This document shows, in pieces, positions 1 through 5,065 of a stretch of 5,065 nucleotides of DNA. This stretch comes from Candidatus Roizmanbacteria bacterium CG22_combo_CG10-13_8_21_14_all_34_12 (GTDB taxonomy: Bacteria; Patescibacteriota; Microgenomatia; UBA1406; GWC2-37-13), in contig PCTC01000049.1 of assembly GCA_002786595.1 (NCBI GenBank), positions 1 through 5,065 of the forward strand, given 5' to 3'. The translations under genes were made by a program, and so were the position numbers. The notes below the pieces were generated by a model. That model was not told the origin of the DNA. It ran no database searches and saw nothing but the letters and a program-made list of their open reading frames with translations. Numbering within the stretch: the stretch's first letter is position 1; every line of letters begins with the position of its first letter.

Positions 1-2
1 AA

Positions 3-932
3 GCTACAGACTCAACTTCCGGTATTTCCTCATATTCCGTATCTCTTGATTCCGGTAAAAACAAGAATTACTCAACTTCTGGAATTCCGGCAACTGGAGA
101 CACAACAAAATCTTCATATCTTTATAAAGATGACAGTAATGCCAAAATAGAATATTTTAATGAAAGCGATTCTGATACCACTAATGATGAAATCAGAGTC
201 TACTTTAAAGGATTAAATGCCAGTGAGTTAACCGAAGGAAAACATAGCTTTAAAGTAACTGTCACTGATAAAGCAGGAAATGAGAATAGTAGTACTCAAG
301 ATTTTTATCTTGATAAAACTCCTCCTGGTATTTCAGAGTTAGCCATTGCCAATATTTCTACAGTTAAAAAAGGTCAGACCTATACACTTAGTATCTTCAA
401 AAGGATACCTTCATTTTCGGGTAAGATTGAAGACCCATTTTATGGAAGTGAAAAAACGAATGATGACGGGAGTAAAGATACTTTTGATAAAGTGTCATCT
501 GGAATAGATAATATTAATCTCACATTAAAAAAACTTGATGGAAAAAAATACGTTAATCATTTTACCAAAGATTATTCTGTTACCTCTAATCGTTTTTATA
601 TCACCACCCCTTATCCACTTGTTGATGGACAATACGAAGTTTTAATAACTGCGAAAGACAAAGCAGGCAACAATAGTAGTTATCCGGCGTTTTATTTAAA
701 AATAGGAAATAACTCATTTTTATCTTTGGCGTCTTCATTTGTCAGTAATTTATTTAACAACGGAAAAGATATAAAACAAATTAATCAACCTACGTTTTTG
801 CCATCTTCAAAAACTACAGTAAATATTTTAAATAGTGTTAAACAACAACGCATATCTACAGTCCAATCATTCGTCTCATGGGTTGCCAATTTCATAAGTA
901 AATTATGGAGAAACACTCTTCGACTAAACTAA
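3..932 (+). CDS. Ig-like-domain surface/secreted protein, C-terminal part (5' end outside window)
   Basis: The frame is open from the first full codon of the window to the TAA at 930-932, giving 309 visible residues; the true start lies upstream. The GTG at 492 is internal, because the same frame continues through it. At least two Ig-like beta-sandwich units are visible. The first ends in a strand with TVTDKAGN (DKAGN at residues 89-93) followed by a YLDKTPP linker. The second ends in TAKDKAGN (DKAGN at 219-223). This 'xDKAGNxSS' strand is typical of bacterial Ig-like/cadherin-like surface repeats. The visible N-terminal end reads D-S-T-S-G-I-S-S-Y, matching a motif in the stalk of the next gene. 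After the last Ig unit come two amphipathic, aromatic-rich segments (about 239-253 and 284-309) ending in a basic tail, with no LPXTG motif. It is probably extracellular, acting as stalk or adhesin, but no enzymatic motif is visible and the N-terminal function is unknown. The stop overlaps the next gene by 28 nt, suggesting one operon. Confidence 0.85.
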   Translation, partial: ATDSTSGISSYSVSLDSGKNKNYSTSGIPATGDTTKSSYLYKDDSNAKIEYFNESDSDTTNDEIRVYFKGLNASELTEGKHSFKVTVTDKAGNENSSTQDFYLDKTPPGISELAIANISTVKKGQTYTLSIFKRIPSFSGKIEDPFYGSEKTNDDGSKDTFDKVSSGIDNINLTLKKLDGKKYVNHFTKDYSVTSNRFYITTPYPLVDGQYEVLITAKDKAGNNSSYPAFYLKIGNNSFLSLASSFVSNLFNNGKDIKQINQPTFLPSSKTTVNILNSVKQQRISTVQSFVSWVANFISKLWRNTLRLN

Positions 933-994
933 GACTATATTTAGTACTTTTATTTTTTGGATTGTTTCTTCTTGCTCCTCAAAAAGCCATTGCT
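905..994 (+). other. Signal peptide coding segment
   Basis: Codons 1-30 of the propeller protein encode a classical Sec signal. MEKHSSTKLR is the charged n-region, followed by an uninterrupted run of Leu/Val/Phe/Tyr/Gly and a polar PQK segment. The A-x-A site lies directly before a Ser-rich mature N-terminus. There is no Cys at the cleavage site, so it is not a lipoprotein. Confidence 0.85.
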
Positions 995-3727
995 TCTTCG
1001 AGCTATGATCTCAGTAATCATTCAAACTGGAATATAAGAATAGATGGTGACAGCTCCGGAAGCACCCTTTCTTCTTATTCTATTACTTCTGCAGATGTTG
1101 ATAATGATGGGAAAAACGACATTATTGTGGGTGCAATCCCAAAAGATACTTTATATATAATATATGGGTCATTGCTGGAAAATATACTACAAAATACAAA
1201 GATCATAGATTTAAACGTTCCTACAAACTATAGTATTAAATTGGTCGGACCAAGCGGTTCAAATTTTAGTATTAATTCCAAAGTTGCAGACATAAATAAT
1301 GACAGTAAAAATGATTTATTGATTGGTGCTTCAGATACCGATTTTAACAGTCACACGAATTCTGGTTCAGTTTATATTGTATATAACGAATTAATTAATG
1401 GTTATAGTGGCACGGGTAATACTGTTGATATGACAGATTCCGCAAATTACAATATACGTTTTGACGGTTCAGCTGGTAGTTATCTTGGATTTTCTAGTTC
1501 TACAATTTCGGACTTAGATAAAAATGGAAAAAATGATATTATTATTACGTCTCCTTTAAGTTCATACACGGCTCCATCGTCGGGTTCAATTTATGTTATA
1601 TATGATAGTATTATCGATAATTATTCTAATACTGGTAATAATGTTGATTTGGGAAATAATTTATTTTATAACTTGCGTTTTGATGGTTCGGGATTTTTTG
1701 AATCTTTAGGTTATTTTGATGTAATTTCAGTAAAAGACATTGATAGTGATGGTGCTCAGGATTTAATCATTGGCGGGCCAAATAATAATGATTTGGGTGG
1801 AGTTGTATATATAATCAAACATTCAATAATTTCAACTTTTGGAGGTGTAGGCAATAATATTAATTTGAATAATACTGACAATTACAACATTCGCTTGATT
1901 GGTGGTAATTATACAAAGTTTGGTGATGGAGTATCTGTGGATGATTTTAATGGTGATAATAAATTAGATTTACTTATAGGAGATAGAAGTACGGGTGAAA
2001 ACAATAATCTCTCAGGCGGTGTTTACGTAATATTTAACAATGTTTTTGATTATTATAGCGGCACAGGTAATTCTATCAATGTCTCAGATACGAGTAATTA
2101 CAACATTAAATTTATTGGAAATCCGCAAGACCAATTACCAAAAGGTGTTGTTCAATCTGTAGATATTAATAATGATGGAATTAGCGATATTTTATTTGGC
2201 GATGACTATACTGACTATAACAGCAGAGCTGATTCTGGATCTTTGTTTGTTATTTATAATAGCGTATTAAGTAATTATTCCGGTACCGGTAACAATTTGG
2301 ATATAGCTAATAGTTCAAGTTATAGCATGAGATATGACGGGGAATTTAGTAGTGGTAAATTAAGTTATGTTGCTTTGGCTACAAATGATATTAATAATGA
2401 CGGAAGTCAAGATATTTTAATTGGTGAACGCAATGCAAATAATAACAGTCGTAGTGCTTCTGGCTCTCTCTATATTATCTATAACTTCCCCCACAGCATT
2501 TCTTTAAACTCAATAAGTTCCTTGACAAAAGAAAATTATTTTATTGCTACAGGAACGGTTATTGCAACCCAATCGGTGACTAATATCAAAGGAGTTCAAT
2601 ATTCTCTTGATAATTCTAACTTTTCTGGAACATGGAATGATTGTTCAGCAACGGATGGAACGTTTGATTCTACTAGTGAAAATTTTAATTGCAATGTTTC
2701 AACCACAGGCTTAACTGATGGAAGTCACACAATCCGTTTTAGAGCCTACGATGATAATATCTCATATACTGCTATTTCCAACTACGCCTCTGCCTCTTTC
2801 ACCTACGATCACACGTCACCTCTCATTGACTGGACAGATACAACTGGCAACAAAAAGAAATATGAGAGTACGGGGAATGATAATGTTTTTACGTTAGAGA
2901 CTCTACCAACCTTTATCTTTACCAAATCAAGTGACGCAACTGCAGGTCTATCAAAGTATCAGATTCTCGTTAATGATAATGTATATATAGATAATATTGA
3001 TCCTGTGAAGCCTGGAGATAAGGATTACCGTGAGGATGATGATAAATATATTAAATATGATGGAGACAATAATATATTAGTCCATGCCAAAAAAGATAAA
3101 GATAGACTAATAACTGGTAAAGCTTACAAATGGAAAGTAAGAGCTGTAGACTCAGCAGGTAATTCAACTGATACTACAGAAAAGATACTCAGAATCAATA
3201 CTCATGAAGCTAATTTCTCTCACACATGGTTTCCTCTGACTCTACTTAATATTGGAGGTACAGATATTAACTTCTCATCAATTGCCCCAGATAAAATCCC
3301 ATCAAGCCTCAACATTAGCGTCACCACTCCTACCTTCTATGGTATAGCTCCGGTAGGTAGTAAAGTAACTTTAAGAATTGAAAAAGAGAATGATAGTAAT
3401 ACAGGCAGAGACTTAGTACTTAATACAACCTCATCAACTAACGAATCATCAAGATTTGGGATTAACCTAACAGATAAGTTAAATACCAAAACAGAATACT
3501 TTATTAATCTCTCAGCAGTTAACCCACAAGGAGACTATGTAGAGTTACCAGAGTTTAAATTAAATGTTGGAGGAAGTGGTGGGACTGGAATATTACGAAA
3601 TATTGAGAAGATATTTAAACCAAAGAATGTTGTGCCAACATCGACAAAAGGTGTCAATCATATAGTCCCGCCAAAGGCGGGAGACAATGTGGTGAAAAAA
3701 CATTGCTTCTTGTGGTTGTGTTGGTGA
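905..3727 (+). CDS. Secreted FG-GAP (integrin-alpha-like) beta-propeller protein with Ig-like stalk
   Basis: This 940-aa protein begins with a signal peptide: basic n-region, hydrophobic core at residues 11-24, and probable cleavage after A-I-A at 28-30. Losing the ATG at 905 would remove the signal, so this start is preferred although no Shine-Dalgarno is visible. Residues about 35-528 hold seven FG-GAP repeats, each with a calcium-loop motif of the D-x-D/N-x-D-G-x-x-D type. These begin at D64, D129, D203, D278, D347, D420 and D495 and are followed by an I/L-I-x-G strand. Seven copies fit a closed seven-bladed propeller as in integrin alpha chains. Three Ig/Fn3-like domains follow (about 530-635, 640-767, 800-888); the first has a possible C580-C596 disulphide and the second ends in VDSAGNST. 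A Gly-rich linker and a short tail ending in CFLWLCW close the protein. There is no LPXTG motif. The likely role is adhesion or ligand binding at the cell surface; the ligand is unknown. Overlap with the upstream gene implies co-expression. Confidence 0.88.
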   Translation: MEKHSSTKLRLYLVLLFFGLFLLAPQKAIASSSYDLSNHSNWNIRIDGDSSGSTLSSYSITSADVDNDGKNDIIVGAIPKDTLYIIYGSLLENILQNTKIIDLNVPTNYSIKLVGPSGSNFSINSKVADINNDSKNDLLIGASDTDFNSHTNSGSVYIVYNELINGYSGTGNTVDMTDSANYNIRFDGSAGSYLGFSSSTISDLDKNGKNDIIITSPLSSYTAPSSGSIYVIYDSIIDNYSNTGNNVDLGNNLFYNLRFDGSGFFESLGYFDVISVKDIDSDGAQDLIIGGPNNNDLGGVVYIIKHSIISTFGGVGNNINLNNTDNYNIRLIGGNYTKFGDGVSVDDFNGDNKLDLLIGDRSTGENNNLSGGVYVIFNNVFDYYSGTGNSINVSDTSNYNIKFIGNPQDQLPKGVVQSVDINNDGISDILFGDDYTDYNSRADSGSLFVIYNSVLSNYSGTGNNLDIANSSSYSMRYDGEFSSGKLSYVALATNDINNDGSQDILIGERNANNNSRSASGSLYIIYNFPHSISLNSISSLTKENYFIATGTVIATQSVTNIKGVQYSLDNSNFSGTWNDCSATDGTFDSTSENFNCNVSTTGLTDGSHTIRFRAYDDNISYTAISNYASASFTYDHTSPLIDWTDTTGNKKKYESTGNDNVFTLETLPTFIFTKSSDATAGLSKYQILVNDNVYIDNIDPVKPGDKDYREDDDKYIKYDGDNNILVHAKKDKDRLITGKAYKWKVRAVDSAGNSTDTTEKILRINTHEANFSHTWFPLTLLNIGGTDINFSSIAPDKIPSSLNISVTTPTFYGIAPVGSKVTLRIEKENDSNTGRDLVLNTTSSTNESSRFGINLTDKLNTKTEYFINLSAVNPQGDYVELPEFKLNVGGSGGTGILRNIEKIFKPKNVVPTSTKGVNHIVPPKAGDNVVKKHCFLWLCW
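1094..2417 (+). repeat. Sevenfold FG-GAP calcium-loop repeat within the propeller
   Basis: Seven degenerate protein repeats lie in register, with calcium loops starting at codons 64, 129, 203, 278, 347, 420 and 495 (spacing 65, 74, 75, 69, 73 and 75 residues). Between blades a second motif of the form Y-S-G-T-G-N recurs at residues 167, 240 (YSNTGN), 312 (FGGVGN), 384 and 458. Each copy is followed about 12 residues later by Y-N-I-R-F-D-G-like strands. A third recurring strand, S-G-S-x-Y-x-I-Y, ends most blades. Third-site variation is visible: loop 2 has Ser in place of Gly (NNDSKND), loop 3 has Asn at the third ligand position (DKNGKND), and loop 5 has Asn in place of Gly (NGDNKLD). Confidence 0.85.
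3666..3682. repeat. GC-rich perfect hairpin (7-bp stem, AAA loop) inside the CDS end
   Basis: TCCCGCC (3666-3672), AAA, GGCGGGA (3676-3682) form a perfect inverted repeat. It is far more GC-rich than the surrounding sequence and lies within the last 25 codons of the propeller gene, where it encodes P-P-K-A-G. No U-tract follows on either strand, so it is not a standard intrinsic terminator. It could be a dispersed REP-like palindrome that has entered the coding end, or an mRNA-stabilising 3' structure. The pairing is seen directly; the role is inferred. Confidence 0.7.
3685..3705. repeat. Second small inverted repeat with A6 run in the loop
   Basis: CAATGT (3685-3690) pairs with ACATTG (3700-3705) around a 9-nt loop containing most of the A6 run at 3695-3700. 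It begins two bases after the GC-rich hairpin, so the transcript end could form two adjacent stem-loops. The stem is only 6 bp and AT-rich, so chance is possible. Confidence 0.35.
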
Positions 3728-3760
3728 AAAGGTATGTATTATAAATAAAATCCCTTTCTA

Positions 3761-3790
3761 ATAACCTAATTGTTATGTTTTGTAGGTTAT
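3761..3790. repeat. 8-bp inverted repeat, possible terminator or operator
   Basis: ATAACCTA (3761-3768) and TAGGTTAT (3783-3790) are perfect reverse complements around a 14-nt loop, 33 bases after the propeller stop codon and just upstream of the -35 candidate at 3797. The stem is AT-rich and no T-tract follows directly, so a rho-independent terminator is weakly supported. A protein-binding operator for the downstream promoter is the alternative. Confidence 0.4.
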
Positions 3791-3796
3791 AAGCAG

Positions 3797-3825
3797 TAGA
3801 CACCAGTTTTATAGTATTTTATGAT
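3797..3825 (+). promoter_or_regulatory. Candidate sigma70-type promoter for the coiled-coil gene
   Basis: TAGACA (3797-3802, 5 of 6 matches to TTGACA) and TATGAT (3820-3825, 5 of 6 to TATAAT) are separated by exactly 17 bp. The predicted transcription start is near 3832, about 30 nt before the ATG at 3862. AT-rich DNA yields chance matches, but both boxes and the spacing are good and the site sits in the only sizeable gap. Confidence 0.5.
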
Positions 3826-3861
3826 TGATAAATTAATTATTATTTGTTTAAATTAAAACCT

Positions 3862-4215
3862 ATGATCACTGATGCGGATGTAAAAAAATTAGAAAAGACA
3901 TTTGCTACAAAGGAATTCTTAAAGAAAGAACTAAATCGATTTGCTACAAAAGATGACTTAAAATCATTTGCTTCCAAGGAATTCCTAAAGGAAGAATTAA
4001 ACAGATTTGCTACTAAAGATGATCTAAAACGATTTGCTACCAAAGAAGATCTACGATCAGCGTTTGACGAATTAGTTAGTGTCATCATGGAAATGACCGA
4101 TAATGTTATTGCGCGGATTGATAAAACACTCGATAGAACTGAAATAAACGAAGACCAAATCCAAGATCATGAAAATAGATTACGAAAAGTTGAAGATAAG
4201 GTTTTTGTTGTTTAA
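3862..4215 (+). CDS. Small coiled-coil protein with tandem FATKDDLK repeats
   Basis: This is a 117-residue, highly charged, Lys/Glu/Asp-rich protein with no signal peptide and no membrane segment, so it is probably cytoplasmic. Residues 14-35 and 36-57 are two near-identical 22-residue units (F-A-T/S-K-E-F-L-K-x-E-L-N-R, then F-A-T-K-D-D-L-K-x). A third partial unit follows at 58-65. A 22-residue period equals two hendecads, which suggests a long helical coiled coil rather than a globular enzyme. Residues 66-117 continue as a helix with heptad-like spacing (I-A-R-I-D-K-T-L, H-E-N-R-L-R-K-V-E). ATG 3862 is chosen over the in-frame TTG at 3844, which would add six residues; neither has a Shine-Dalgarno. 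I do not recognise a named family. Similar low-complexity 'TKxDLK' coiled-coil proteins are, from memory, common hypotheticals in Patescibacteria. It ends 52 bp before topA in the same direction, so co-transcription is possible. Confidence 0.75.
   Translation: MITDADVKKLEKTFATKEFLKKELNRFATKDDLKSFASKEFLKEELNRFATKDDLKRFATKEDLRSAFDELVSVIMEMTDNVIARIDKTLDRTEINEDQIQDHENRLRKVEDKVFVV
3901..4056 (+). repeat. 66-bp tandem duplication plus 24-bp partial copy
   Basis: Copy 1 spans 3901-3966, copy 2 spans 3967-4032, and a partial third copy of the second half-unit spans 4033-4056. By hand alignment 54 of 66 bases match between the two full copies. Seven of the ten differing codons are synonymous (for example Leu TTA/CTA, Arg CGA/AGA, Asn AAT/AAC). 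The in-frame length of 22 codons preserves the coiled-coil phase. Confidence 0.85.
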
Positions 4216-4229
4216 CACGTATCCTTCTG

Positions 4230-4258
4230 TTGATTAATTGAGCAGTCTCTGATATTTT
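4230..4258 (+). promoter_or_regulatory. Weak promoter candidate before topA
   Basis: TTGATT (4230-4235) and TATTTT (4253-4258) lie 17 bp apart, each matching 4 of 6 consensus bases. The predicted start would be near 4265, so the transcript would be almost leaderless. This fits the lack of a Shine-Dalgarno before the topA ATG, but the match is weak. Read-through from the upstream coiled-coil gene is equally plausible. Confidence 0.22.
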
Positions 4259-4267
4259 AAGAATATT

Positions 4268-5065
4268 ATGGCGCTCATCATTGTTGAATCTCCAACCAAA
4301 GCAAGAACTTTTAATTATATTCTTAAATCAAGTAAAGAGAACGATAAAAACAACTACTTTGTTTTTGCATCGATGGGTCATATACGGGATCTGCCAAAAA
4401 GTAAAATAGCCATAGATTATGAACATGATTTTAAGCCTGATTTGGAACCGATCTTAAATAAAGAAAAAGTTATTACACAATTAAAAAAACTTGCTACGGA
4501 GAATCAGGAAATTATTTTAGCAACAGATCAGGACCGCGAAGGAGAAGCAATCTCCTATCATATTGCCTATATTCTGGGTTATGTTGATGAGAATTGGCCG
4601 TCAATAGGCTTTAAAAAGGGTCTGACCCTCAAGAGGATTATCTTTCACGAAATTACTTCAAAAGCTTTAGCTGAAGCATTAGCAAAACCTGAAACCTTGC
4701 GATTAGATTTGGTCAAAGCTCAAATGGCCCGAAGAATTTTAGATCGAGTCGTTGGATATGAATTATCACCACTTCTTTGGAAAAAGACCGGCAAAAATTG
4801 GCTTTCAGCCGGTCGTGTTCAAACAGTTGCTTTAAGATTAATTGTTGAGCGGGAAAAAGAAATTAAAGCTTTTAAAACTGAAGACTATTTTCAAATATTT
4901 GGTTTGTTTGACCAAGATGTAAAAGCCAAGCTTATTTCAAAAGATAGTATTCTTTATGAACAAAAATACACATTAAAATTATTTGCAGGGGAATATGTTT
5001 ACACAAAAACAACCATCAATAAAGAAAACGTTGAAACAATTAAACAAGACTGTGTAAACGATAAA
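4268..5065 (+). CDS. topA: DNA topoisomerase I (type IA), N-terminal part, truncated by window end
   Basis: Type IA topoisomerases relax negative supercoils by cutting one DNA strand through a 5'-phosphotyrosine. The 266 visible residues start with MALIIVESPTKA, the Toprim motif with catalytic Glu7, which matches the usual TopA N-terminus and fixes the start at this ATG. The second Toprim motif A-T-D-Q-D-R-E-G-E-A supplies the Mg-binding acidic residues D87, D89 and E91. Further family signatures are F-H-E-I-T (126-130), the R-R-I-L-D-R-V-V-G-Y-E-L-S-P-L-L-W block (155-171), and S-A-G-R-V-Q-T-V-A-L-R-L with E-R-E-K-E (180-198). The active-site tyrosine region, C-terminal half and any zinc fingers lie beyond the window. 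No frameshift or missing key residue is seen. No clear Shine-Dalgarno precedes the ATG. The protein acts on chromosomal DNA in the cytoplasm and is an essential housekeeping enzyme in most bacteria, which makes it the best phylogenetic marker here. Confidence 0.97.
   Translation, partial: MALIIVESPTKARTFNYILKSSKENDKNNYFVFASMGHIRDLPKSKIAIDYEHDFKPDLEPILNKEKVITQLKKLATENQEIILATDQDREGEAISYHIAYILGYVDENWPSIGFKKGLTLKRIIFHEITSKALAEALAKPETLRLDLVKAQMARRILDRVVGYELSPLLWKKTGKNWLSAGRVQTVALRLIVEREKEIKAFKTEDYFQIFGLFDQDVKAKLISKDSILYEQKYTLKLFAGEYVYTKTTINKENVETIKQDCVNDK

Larger units (their letters stand above)
3728..3861. other. Intergenic region with inverted repeat and promoter candidate
   Basis: These 134 bases carry no supportable gene on either strand and no tRNA-like structure. 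The left part holds an AT-rich inverted repeat and the right part a sigma70-like promoter. It is the largest non-coding gap in the window and probably marks the boundary between the surface-protein operon and the coiled-coil/topA unit. Confidence 0.6.

Noticed and set aside
492..494. GTG as the start of a 146-aa gene
   Set aside because: The same frame is open to the left edge of the window and encodes continuous Ig-like sequence, so this is an internal Val codon.
3666..3705. Intrinsic terminator at the GC-rich hairpin
   Set aside because: No T-tract follows on either strand and the hairpin is still inside the coding region.
3725..3750. TGA read as glycine (Gracilibacteria/SR1 code)
   Set aside because: Read-through would add only seven residues before TAA, and no in-frame TGA occurs inside any gene here, so the standard code is sufficient.
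3825..3853. Alternative promoter TTGATA-17-TTAAAT
   Set aside because: The -10 match is poor (4 of 6) and the neighbouring TAGACA-17-TATGAT pair is better; AT-rich background makes such pairs common.
3901..4056. CRISPR-like or VNTR array
   Set aside because: The units are in-frame, contiguous and coding, with no unique spacers.
3840..4088. 82-codon open frame on the minus strand, Asn/Ser/Phe-rich
   Set aside because: It lies antisense to the coiled-coil gene and its repeats merely mirror the tandem duplication. The + strand reading shows synonymous constraint and coiled-coil logic.

Overview
The window is AT-rich (roughly one third G+C by eye) and reads entirely on the + strand. It holds four genes: the 3' end of a secreted or surface protein gene, a complete large surface protein gene (940 aa), a small coiled-coil protein gene, and the 5' part of topA (DNA topoisomerase I). 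The standard genetic code fits: no in-frame TGA needs to be read as sense. None of the three visible start codons has a convincing Shine-Dalgarno sequence. Low G+C, huge Asn/Ser/Asp-rich Ig-like and FG-GAP surface proteins, and a small protein built from 'FATKDDLK' repeats together suggest a bacterium of the Candidate Phyla Radiation (Patescibacteria, perhaps Microgenomates-like). This is inference from style; only topA could be used for real phylogenetic placement.

Layout. Positions 3-932 are the C-terminal 309 residues of a protein with at least two Ig-like beta-sandwich units, each ending in a DKAGN strand, followed by an amphipathic tail. Positions 905-3727 overlap it by 28 nt and encode a signal peptide, a seven-bladed FG-GAP (integrin-alpha-like) calcium-binding beta-propeller, and three Ig/Fn3-like stalk domains. 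The C-terminal tail is odd: it is encoded across a GC-rich hairpin and an A6 run. The two proteins share stalk-domain signatures and are probably co-transcribed, translationally coupled surface proteins.

Positions 3728-3861 are non-coding, with an 8-bp inverted repeat followed by a good sigma70-type promoter candidate. Positions 3862-4215 encode a 117-aa hendecad coiled-coil protein containing an internal 66-bp tandem duplication. A 52-bp spacer leads to topA (from 4268), which runs off the window end with its Toprim catalytic residues visible and its active-site tyrosine still to come.

Functionally, the left two thirds look like a cell-surface adhesion or recognition module. The right third is a housekeeping gene (topA) preceded by a small coiled-coil gene of unknown function. 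No RNA genes, CRISPR arrays, transposases or integration sites were seen. The most unusual points are the sevenfold regular propeller on an Ig stalk, the hairpin plus A6 run at its 3' end (where the -1 frame would give a different, hydrophobic C-terminus), and the duplicated coiled-coil unit.
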